DNA of 64,000 nucleotides from Mycobacterium terramassiliense (GTDB taxonomy: Bacteria; Actinomycetota; Actinomycetes; Mycobacteriales; Mycobacteriaceae). The position numbers and the translations under genes were made by a program. Location of the stretch: positions 248,001-312,000 of the forward strand of contig NZ_LT717700.1 of assembly GCF_900157385.1 (NCBI RefSeq), in the 5' to 3' direction. This document shows positions 57,764-64,000 of the stretch, piece after piece. Position 1 is the stretch's first letter. Every line of letters starts with the position of its first letter. The notes under the pieces were generated by a model. The model was not told the DNA's origin, made no database searches, and saw nothing but the letters and a program-made list of their open reading frames with translations.

Positions 57764-58600
57764 CTACAGCTCCTTCACTTGCAGCAGCGGGCCGGCAACG
57801 TCGTAGCCGACGACCGGCCCGTCGCGGCACAACAGCAGCGGCCCCAGCTGGCAGTGACCGCACCAGCCGACCCCGCACTGCATGTTGCGCTCCAGCGATA
57901 CCCGAATATCCGTTGCCGCAATGCCTTTGGCGAGCAGGGCTTCGGCGCCGAATCGCAGCATCGGCTCCGGCCCGCACAGGAACGCGGTGGTGCGGTCGGG
58001 CTGCAGCGTGAGCCGGCGCAGCGGCTCGGTGACCAGTCCCACCTCGCCGCGCCAGCCCTGGACCGGGACGTCGACCGTGACGTGCAGCTCGATTTGCGGG
58101 TCCTGGGCCCACTTTTCGAGCTGGTCGACGAACACGAAATCGGCCCGGGAGCGGGCGCCCACGACCAGCGTGACCTTGCCGTAGCGCGCCCGCCCGGCCA
58201 GGGCGCCCAGCACCGCCGGGCGCAACGGGCACAGCCCGACCCCGCCGGCGACCATGACCAGGTCCCGCCCGGCGGCTTCGTCGAGCCCCCAGGTGGTGCC
58301 GAACGGCCCGCGGACACCGATGACGCTGCCCGGCTCCGCGTCGTGCAGGGCGCGGCTCACCGCCCCCACGGCGCGGATGGTGTGCGTGATAGAACCGTCG
58401 GTCACCGACGGGTCGCCGCTGATCGAGATCGCGGCCTCGCCCACCCCGAACGCGTAGAGCATCATGAATTCCCCGGGTTGCGGGGTCCGCAGCGCCTCGC
58501 CGACGGGCTCTAAACACAGCGTCGCCGAATCCGGGCTCTCCACAACGCGACTGCGCACCCGGTACGGGACGGGCGCCATGGCCGACGCCGGCTCAGTCAT
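57764..58600 (-). CDS. hyhG: Hydrogenase FAD/NAD(P)-binding subunit
   Basis: A 278-residue ferredoxin reductase-like subunit. It has an FAD-binding barrel (about 5-105; [34 protein letters not shown]), an NAD(P) half ([27 protein letters not shown]) and a C-terminal [2Fe-2S] motif ([22 protein letters not shown]). It couples the hydrogenase to NAD(P)H. It overlaps the preceding FeS subunit gene by 8 bases. Confidence 0.92.
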   Translation of the reverse strand: MTEPASAMAPVPYRVRSRVVESPDSATLCLEPVGEALRTPQPGEFMMLYAFGVGEAAISISGDPSVTDGSITHTIRAVGAVSRALHDAEPGSVIGVRGPFGTTWGLDEAAGRDLVMVAGGVGLCPLRPAVLGALAGRARYGKVTLVVGARSRADFVFVDQLEKWAQDPQIELHVTVDVPVQGWRGEVGLVTEPLRRLTLQPDRTTAFLCGPEPMLRFGAEALLAKGIAATDIRVSLERNMQCGVGWCGHCQLGPLLLCRDGPVVGYDVAGPLLQVKEL

Positions 58601-59726
58601 CGCCGGCCATCTTGTTCATCTCCGCGGTGATGTCGATGCCGGTGGGGCACCACGCGATGCAGCGGCCGCAGCCCACGCAGCCCGACATGCCGAACTGGTC
58701 GTGCCAGGTCCCCAGCTTGTGGGTCAGCCAATGCCGGTAGCGCGACGCGCCGGACTGCCGCACGCTGCCACCGCCGTGCACGTAGGTGAAATCGAATTCG
58801 AAGCACGACGACCACTCGCGCCAGCGCTCGGCGTGCTCGCCGGTGAGGTCGCTGACGTCCTGGGTGCTGGTGCAAAAGCAGGTCGGGCACACCATCGTGC
58901 AGTTGCCACAGGTCAGGCAGCGGCTCGCGACCTCGTCCCACTGCGGCGACTCGCGGTTTGCAATCAGCAGCTGCCGCAGATCGGTGTCCGGCATCTGGCG
59001 GCCCATCGTGTCCGCTGCGGCCTCGACTTCGCTTCGCGCTGAGGTGATTTCGTCATCACCGGCGGCCCGGTGCGGCACCGCGGCGAGCACGTCGGCGCCC
59101 TCCGGGCTGCCGACGTCGACGAGGTAAGCGTCACCGCCGAGGCGCTCTGTGAGGGCGAGGTCGTAACCGGGCCCCGCCGCGGGACCGGTGCCCATCGATG
59201 CGCAGAAGCACAGGCCGCCCGGTTCGGTGCAGTTCACGGCGACGACGAAGGCCCGGCGCCGGCGCCCGACATAGGCGTTGTCCGGGTAGTCGGTGCGGCC
59301 GAGCACGCCGTCGAGGGTGGCGATCGCGGCCAGGTCACACCCGCGCACACCGAGGAACGCGTAGCGCGGGGCTTCGTTTTCGGGGCCGTCGGTTTCGGGC
59401 TCGCCGGTCCCGTCCCGGGTGCCGGCCCAGATCCGCTGTCGCGGCGGGTGGAGGAACTGTTTCCACGACTGCGGGCCGGCCGAGTGCCCGAACGCCGCGC
59501 CGTCGTCGCGGCGGCGCACCCGGTACTGCCCGGGGCTGACGTCGACGCCCCAGCCGCGCGGCAGGTCGTCCGCCGACTCGAGTTCTGCGAGCACGATCGC
59601 GTTGTCCCGCAACGTCGGACCGACCACCCGGTAGCCCCGCTCGATCAGCACCTCGACGAGGCGGTGCAGGCCGGCCGCATTCAACGACGCGGCCTGGTGC
59701 TCTGCGCCGTTTCCGCTCACCGCCAC
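58593..59726 (-). CDS. hyhB: Hydrogenase iron-sulfur subunit (4Fe-4S dicluster)
   Basis: A 377-residue protein. The C-terminal half has two 4Fe-4S motifs, [16 protein letters not shown] and [15 protein letters not shown], while the N-terminal half is of the beta-subunit type with EFLG-like [19 protein letters not shown] and [15 protein letters not shown]. It relays electrons between flavin and small subunits. The GTG at 59726 follows the acg copy 4 stop codon by one base, so the two genes are in one transcript. Confidence 0.92.
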   Translation of the reverse strand: MAVSGNGAEHQAASLNAAGLHRLVEVLIERGYRVVGPTLRDNAIVLAELESADDLPRGWGVDVSPGQYRVRRRDDGAAFGHSAGPQSWKQFLHPPRQRIWAGTRDGTGEPETDGPENEAPRYAFLGVRGCDLAAIATLDGVLGRTDYPDNAYVGRRRRAFVVAVNCTEPGGLCFCASMGTGPAAGPGYDLALTERLGGDAYLVDVGSPEGADVLAAVPHRAAGDDEITSARSEVEAAADTMGRQMPDTDLRQLLIANRESPQWDEVASRCLTCGNCTMVCPTCFCTSTQDVSDLTGEHAERWREWSSCFEFDFTYVHGGGSVRQSGASRYRHWLTHKLGTWHDQFGMSGCVGCGRCIAWCPTGIDITAEMNKMAGDD

Positions 59727-59727
59727 A

Positions 59728-60738
59728 TCATCCGCCTAAATCGCTTGCGGCGCTGCCGTCGTACCCGTCCACCCATTCGACGAAGTCCGAGAGGTCGCGC
59801 CGCGGTGTCGCCGGCAACGGGTCGGCGTTGATCGGCGCCCAACCCACCCGAAGCAGCATCTGCGGGTAATCACCCCCGCCGAAGATGTCGGACCGGACCG
59901 ACTCGCGCGTTTCGGCGATTTCCAGCGGTTCGGTGACCGGGCAGCTGGCCAGCCCCAACGACGTCGCGGTCAGGAGCACGACGCTGGTGGCCTCACCGGC
60001 GCGCAGCCGCGCCAGCCGATCGTCGGCCCGGGTTCCCAGGGCGAGCACGACGGCACTGTCGTCGCCGGGCGACGAGTCCCGCGGCATGGGCAGTGCGGGA
60101 CCGGCGAAAAACCGGCCCGGTATCTTCGCCGCGGGGTCCGACGCCGGCGTGCTGTGGGCCGGAACCCCCGCGACCGAGGCGTAGCGCCCGCTCCATGCGG
60201 TGAGCTCGGCAAGGTAATCGCGGTTGAGGTGCTCCGCGACGGATTCGGCGACGATCTTGTGCAGCTTGTCGAGGTCTTCGACTTGGCACAGAGTCACGCC
60301 GTTTCGGGCCGCCCGCGCGGCCATCAGCGCGATGTCGGCGACCGGCACCGGCCAGGAGCTGTAGTGGCGCCGGTCGGTGCGCCGCCGCGGTATCGCCGCG
60401 GCAAGCGCGATGTCGACGGCGTCGGCGGGGTACGGGGACAATTCGATCGCGGCAAGGTGGTCGGGGTCGTCCGGGTTCGGCAGCCGGGTCACCTTGGACA
60501 GCCAACCGACGGCCGCGAAGGCGGCGACGCAGTGGTGCAGCGCGGTGCCGCAGCTCAGGATCAGGTCGCGGCCGTCCGGATCGGTGTTGGGCAATTGCCG
60601 TTCCGCGGCGGCGTACAGATGCAAGCTCGCGGCGTCGACGCGCCACCGCCACGGTTGCGTGTTGTGCACCGAGGGTGCCCGGGACGCCAGTGTCAGGACG
60701 GTCCGGACCGTGCCGGCGTCCGGAAATCGTGCGGTCAT
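59728..60738 (-). CDS. Acg-family nitroreductase-like flavoprotein (copy 4), first gene of the hydrogenase operon
   Basis: A 336-residue Acg-family protein with LASRAPSVHNTQPWRW, PDGRDLILSCGTALHHCVAA, RRRTDRRHYSSWPVP and EATSVVLLTATSLGLASCPVT. It is more divergent from the other three copies (for example HHCVAA where they have DHxRVA). The ATG at 60738 follows GAAGGGAA; an in-frame ATG at 60789 is less likely. It lies one base upstream of hyhB, so its promoter probably drives the hydrogenase. A DosR-like box is 88-100 bases upstream. Confidence 0.85.
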   Translation of the reverse strand: MTARFPDAGTVRTVLTLASRAPSVHNTQPWRWRVDAASLHLYAAAERQLPNTDPDGRDLILSCGTALHHCVAAFAAVGWLSKVTRLPNPDDPDHLAAIELSPYPADAVDIALAAAIPRRRTDRRHYSSWPVPVADIALMAARAARNGVTLCQVEDLDKLHKIVAESVAEHLNRDYLAELTAWSGRYASVAGVPAHSTPASDPAAKIPGRFFAGPALPMPRDSSPGDDSAVVLALGTRADDRLARLRAGEATSVVLLTATSLGLASCPVTEPLEIAETRESVRSDIFGGGDYPQMLLRVGWAPINADPLPATPRRDLSDFVEWVDGYDGSAASDLGG

Positions 60739-60822
60739 GGCTGCGGTTCCCTTCGGGTGAAGCTCCTGCACACCACAATGCGGAATCACGCCGGGCGAAA
60801 CGAGAGCATGACGGCACTAGGC

Positions 60823-60842
60823 AAAAGGACTTTGGGCCAATC
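60823..60842 (-). promoter_or_regulatory. DosR-box-like site upstream of the acg copy 4-hydrogenase operon
   Basis: The core AGGACTTTGGGCCA (60826-60839) matches 10 of 14 positions and keeps GGACTTT and GGCC. It is in the 105-base gap between the antiporter gene end and acg copy 4. Confidence 0.5.
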
Positions 60843-60843
60843 C

Positions 60844-61995
60844 CTAGGGAGTGGTCACCCGAGCCTGGCTGCGTGCCGCCAGCGCGCCCGCGATCGACGT
60901 GGCGGTGACCGTCAGCAGGGCGCCGAACATCAGCGCCGACGCTTCGCCCGCGACGAGAAGGTGTTCCTGGGTACCGATGGTCGCCGCGGCCACCGGCACC
61001 CCGAGCTGGCCCGCCGACAGCACCGCGAGAGTCAGCGGCTGCCCCAGCAGCCTTCCCGCGCAGTGCGCCAGCACGGCGCCCAGTCCCAGCCCGATGCCGA
61101 GCAGGATCAGCATCGGGTGAGATCCCAGCTCCCGCACTTGCAGCGAGGCGCCCAGCCAGACGAAGAACAGCGGGCTGAAGAACCCCTCTGTGATGCCGAA
61201 CAATTGGCGCGCCAGCCGGTGCGGTTCGCCGACCAAAGCGATCACCAAACCCAACGCGAAGCCCGCCAGCATGATCGACACGTGGGTGTCGGCGGCCAGC
61301 GCCGCCAGGCCGAACAGCACGACCAGGTTCGTCCGCAGTTCCAGCGCGAAGCGGCGATCCTCGGAGTACTTGTGCAGGCGCCGGCGCCAGCCCCTGCGGT
61401 CGGCCGCGCGCAGCAGCAGGAACAGCACCACCGCGCAGCCCGCGATCGCCAAGCCGCCGAGGGCGGCGATCGGCGCGCGTTGCAGGTCAATCACCAACGG
61501 CAGCAAGATAATGCACGCGGCATCGGCGATGGCGATCTGTACGGTCACCGACAGCACATCCGGACCCTGCAACCCCAGCGAATCGATCACCGGCAGGGCC
61601 AGCGCCGCCGAAGAGGAGGCCATCAGGACCGCGTAGAGCGCCGCGTGGCCGGTGTCGAACGCCGCGGCCAGCCCGACGCCCAGGGCCGCCGCGACGGCGC
61701 CGATCACGACCGCCCGCCCCAGCGCCCGCGGCGCCGCCGAGCGCAGCTTGGGATCCCGAACCGGGACGTGGGTGCCCACCACGAACATCACCAGCGCGAA
61801 GCCGATGTTCGCCAACAATTGAAAGGTGGGGTTCGCGTCGTCGACGACGCCGAACCCGGTCTTGCCGATGATGAGCCCCACGGCCAGCTCGCCGATGATG
61901 ACCGGGATCCGCAGGCGCGGCAGCGAGGCCAGCAGCGGGCCGGCGAAACCCACCGCGGTCAGCAGCGCCAGGGTGTGGAAGCCGAACCCGTGCAC
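60844..61995 (-). CDS. Cation:proton antiporter (CPA2/KefB type)
   Basis: A 383-residue membrane protein with about 11-12 hydrophobic segments, including RIPVIIGELAVGLIIGKTGF (the CPA family PxxxG helix), ANIGFALVMFVVGTHVPV, the ASSSAALALPVIDSLG region and LSAGQLGVPVAAATIG. There is no C-terminal TrkA-N domain, so it is the membrane module only. It would exchange K+ or Na+ for H+. The GTG at 61995 (after GGAAGGG) puts the first helix immediately at the N-terminus; an ATG at 62031 is also possible. It ends 5 bases short of the gap holding the hydrogenase operon promoter. Confidence 0.82.
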   Translation of the reverse strand: MHGFGFHTLALLTAVGFAGPLLASLPRLRIPVIIGELAVGLIIGKTGFGVVDDANPTFQLLANIGFALVMFVVGTHVPVRDPKLRSAAPRALGRAVVIGAVAAALGVGLAAAFDTGHAALYAVLMASSSAALALPVIDSLGLQGPDVLSVTVQIAIADAACIILLPLVIDLQRAPIAALGGLAIAGCAVVLFLLLRAADRRGWRRRLHKYSEDRRFALELRTNLVVLFGLAALAADTHVSIMLAGFALGLVIALVGEPHRLARQLFGITEGFFSPLFFVWLGASLQVRELGSHPMLILLGIGLGLGAVLAHCAGRLLGQPLTLAVLSAGQLGVPVAAATIGTQEHLLVAGEASALMFGALLTVTATSIAGALAARSQARVTTP

Positions 61996-62092
61996 CTCAG
62001 CGGCCCTTCCGCGTGGTCTGCACGATGTCATTCTGCATCCCGGTTCGCCGCCGCCAGGGATATGGCGCCCGGAGAGTCCCGCGAAGGTGTGA

Positions 62093-63040
62093 CTAACCGC
62101 CGGAGGCCGGGAACCCGTCGCTGACCGGCCATCCGCACATTTCGAGGTGTTTCTTGACCCGTTCGACCTCATCGGGTGCGGGCATCTGATCCGTGATCTT
62201 GCTGATCATGACCCGGACGGTCGTTGCATCCACGGGCACGTCGCCGTGTTCGACGAGCTCGGCCGCGATCTGCATGACCTCCCGGTCGGACAGACGCCGA
62301 CGCAGGAGCGCCAGCAACGGAAAGGTGTCGGTCGGCGGTATGCCCTCCGGGTAGCCGGCCCGCAGGAACCCCACGATCCGCGCGATGACGCCGGAAACAG
62401 ACATTGGCTCTCCTCGGGCCTGGAAGATGACCCGACGTCCGATCTCGACGGCGTGGTCGGCGAAGCGTTCGTAGTATCGGCCGAGCAGGGTGACGTCGAT
62501 GGTGGCGGCGACGCCGTAGTGCCACGGTTGGTCCATCATCAACGTGAAGAGCTTGCGGTGCAGCTCGTCCATGGCGTCGTCGTCGCGCCGCATCCGGGCG
62601 GCCGCGACCGGGTCGCGGGATCGCACGGCGTGTCTGGCGACGTTGCTGAGATCGATGGCGATGCGCCCCATTTCGGTGAAGTAGCCGATTGCCTCTTCGG
62701 GCACGGCGGGCGCGGGGTAACGACGGCGGGCGATTTCTGCGACGTGCGATGCCAGGGCGCCCATGCGCTGGGCGTCGGCGATGTTCTTGAGGTCGCCGAC
62801 AACCACTCGAAGGTCGCCGGCCACCGGGGCTTGAAGGGCCAACAGCGCCAAAGCCTTCCGCTGAGCGTGGGCACCGTGGCGCAGGATCTTGTGGTGGTCG
62901 GCGAGGACGCGACCGGCGAGGGACGCATCGGCGTGCAGCAGCGCGTGCGTAGCGCGCTGCATCGCATCACCGGCCCGCGCGCACATGTCGGCGACGGAGG
63001 CCGTGAGAGCCTCGAGTTGCCGATGAAACGCGGTCCGCAT
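62093..63040 (-). CDS. PhoU-DUF3349 fusion protein
   Basis: A 315-residue protein. The first about 215 residues are PhoU, two three-helix repeats with metal-contacting acidic residues ([40 protein letters not shown]). A normal PhoU ends there (about 215-220). The extra about 95 residues ([64 protein letters not shown]) look like a DUF3349 domain, which in M. tuberculosis occurs as a stand-alone small protein (Rv0543c type). PhoU signals phosphate sufficiency from the Pst transporter to the SenX3-RegX3 system; no pst genes are here. The two parts are in one uninterrupted frame. Confidence 0.87.
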   Translation of the reverse strand: MRTAFHRQLEALTASVADMCARAGDAMQRATHALLHADASLAGRVLADHHKILRHGAHAQRKALALLALQAPVAGDLRVVVGDLKNIADAQRMGALASHVAEIARRRYPAPAVPEEAIGYFTEMGRIAIDLSNVARHAVRSRDPVAAARMRRDDDAMDELHRKLFTLMMDQPWHYGVAATIDVTLLGRYYERFADHAVEIGRRVIFQARGEPMSVSGVIARIVGFLRAGYPEGIPPTDTFPLLALLRRRLSDREVMQIAAELVEHGDVPVDATTVRVMISKITDQMPAPDEVERVKKHLEMCGWPVSDGFPASGG

Positions 63041-63323
63041 GTGGGCTCACACTAAGGCGGCGGTCTCTGCGCGACAACGACTTTGGCAGATGACAGCGCT
63101 CGTTGCCACTTCTGGCCCGCGATCCGGACGCGTCCGCATCCGCCGCGGCGGGCAACTTCGCGATCCGGGCCACGCTGCCGGCGAGCCGGGCGGCGCGGAA
63201 ATGGCCCGGGGTGTCTTTTGGGGACCATTTCCCCTGTTGCCAGTCGCCGCCGTGTGCTTAACGTGCCCTGGACGGCAATCGCCGGTTGCCGTCAAAGCTG
63301 ATCATCGGACGAAGGAGCCCGCC

Positions 63324-63716
63324 ATGTTCCCCCCAACCTCCCTCCGGCGCCGCGTAACGCTCGGTGCCATCGGAGCTGGAGCGGTGACCGGCGCACTGTT
63401 GTGCGCCACCGCGCCGACCGCCGCGGCTGACGCGCCGGCCCGGCCGGCCAACTGCACTGCCGGCGACGTGGCCGGTGTCGCGGCCGGCGTTGCGGCGTCG
63501 CTGTCGACCTACCTGTTCACGCACCCGGACGTGAACGGGTTCTATACCGGCCTGCAGGACCGGCCCAAAGATCAGATCCGCGACGACGTCCAGAATTACT
63601 TCAACGCCAACCCGCAGGAGCAAGCCGATTTGGAGAACATCCGCCAGCCGCTGGTCGACATCAAGCAGCGCTGCCAGTGGACGCCACTCGCCGCGGAGCC
63701 CGGTGCCACGCCCTAG
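63324..63716 (+). CDS. Secreted haem-binding (MHB, Rv0203-like) protein
   Basis: A 130-residue exported protein. Its signal peptide runs to about residue 35 (RRRVTLGAIGAGAVTGALLCATAPTAAA cut at AxA), and the mature part has the same plan as the protein at 1023: Cys near the start (ANCTAGD) and end (KQRCQW), with HPDVNGFY and DDVQNYFNANPQEQADLENI between. It is likely a helical, disulphide-bonded haem binder. The ATG at 63324 follows GAAGGAG. The next gene begins 28 bases later. Confidence 0.82.
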   Translation: MFPPTSLRRRVTLGAIGAGAVTGALLCATAPTAAADAPARPANCTAGDVAGVAAGVAASLSTYLFTHPDVNGFYTGLQDRPKDQIRDDVQNYFNANPQEQADLENIRQPLVDIKQRCQWTPLAAEPGATP

Positions 63717-63744
63717 GCGTCGGCAACTGGGAAAGGAGATGGCC

Positions 63745-64000
63745 ATGAATCTGTGGGCGCGATCTTGGGTCGCCGCCGGGATTACGACGTTGGCTCTCAC
63801 GTCGATTCCCGAAATCTATGCCATGGTGCGGCCGTCCGGTGTGGCCGACGCCGACGTCTGCGCGAGCGTCGGCAGGCGTGTTTCGGTGAGTGGCTGCACC
63901 AACGTCGCCGACACCGTCGGCACCTATGCACCCCCGCCGGCCGACTATGCGCCGCTGCCGCAGGACTATCCGCCGCCGCCCCCGCCGAACGTGAACGTCT
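63745..64000 (+). CDS. Secreted proline-rich protein, cut by the window end
   Basis: Open from an ATG at 63745 (with AAAGGAG six bases upstream; ATG at 63739 is in frame but overlaps that site) to the end of the window, 85 residues so far. It begins with a signal-like hydrophobic stretch (LWARSWVAAGITTLALTSIPEIYA). It then has two cysteines about 13 residues apart (DVCASVG, VSGCTNV) and a Pro/Tyr-rich repeat region (PPPADYAPLPQDYPPPPPP). The function is not recognised. It is probably co-transcribed with the haem-binding protein. Confidence 0.7.
   Translation, partial: MNLWARSWVAAGITTLALTSIPEIYAMVRPSGVADADVCASVGRRVSVSGCTNVADTVGTYAPPPADYAPLPQDYPPPPPPNVNV

Noticed and set aside
57009..58517. 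Extension of the hydrogenase large subunit to 933 residues
   Set aside because: The extra part overlaps the small and flavin subunits in the wrong frame; the true start is the GTG at 57008 overlapping the small-subunit stop.

Overview
The window is GC-rich, uses many GTG starts and densely packed genes, and encodes proteins recognisable as mycobacterial: a DosR that is near-identical in its visible motifs to the tuberculosis protein, the 18 kDa Hsp20 antigen, an Rv2298-type aldo/keto reductase, a Tgs-type wax ester/triacylglycerol synthase, Acg-family flavoproteins and mycobacterial haem-binding (MHB) secreted proteins. It is most likely the chromosome of a non-tuberculous Mycobacterium. The species cannot be fixed from the sequence alone. 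I see no insertion sequence, tRNA, rRNA or CRISPR array, and no gene-free stretch reaches 300 bases.

Layout. 1-14 kb is mixed housekeeping and accessory: a STAS-domain protein, a secreted haem-binding protein with a clear downstream terminator, DNA topoisomerase IB, a thiamine-diphosphate enzyme, the uracil-DNA-trapping glycosylase UdgX, a frameshifted lipoprotein gene, a cytochrome b561-molybdopterin oxidoreductase, an aldo/keto reductase, an SDR and a membrane diguanylate cyclase. 14-24 kb carries glycogen debranching enzyme, a zinc alcohol dehydrogenase, two ANTAR-domain sensors, a MerR-type regulator divergent from hsp18, a Tgs-like acyltransferase and PEP synthase.

24-61 kb is a consolidated dormancy (DosR) locus. 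Its centre is the Rv3134c-like universal stress protein, dosR and a DosS/DosT-like haem sensor kinase (36.4-39.9 kb). Around it lie five universal stress proteins, four Acg-family nitroreductase-like proteins, Rv2004c-like and OtsB1-like proteins, PfkB, an Rv2030c-like protein, an acyl-CoA ligase/2-oxoacid dehydrogenase/ACP operon, a flavin-binding Rv3129-like protein and a complete group 3b [NiFe] hydrogenase operon with its maturation protease. In M. tuberculosis the homologues of several of these sit in separate loci; here they are side by side. I located eleven sequences resembling the palindromic DosR box, each upstream of genes of this locus, several about 43 bases before the start codon.

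Working model. Hypoxia, NO or CO is sensed by the haem kinase, DosR is phosphorylated on Asp54 and activates the surrounding operons. The products would dispose of reductant (hydrogenase), handle acetyl/acyl units and carbon reserve (ligase, dehydrogenase, PEP synthase, PfkB, trehalose/glycogen enzymes, Tgs) and protect the resting cell (Hsp18, stress proteins). The least explained parts, and the best candidates for undescribed biology, are a ketosynthase III pair downstream of acg, a dehydrogenase complex coupled to a dedicated acyl carrier protein without E3, a hydrogenase operon headed by an Acg-family gene and apparently running into stomatin/TspO/lysyltransferase-like genes, and a PhoU-DUF3349 fusion. 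61-64 kb returns to general functions: a cation/proton antiporter, the PhoU fusion and a second haem-binding secreted protein.
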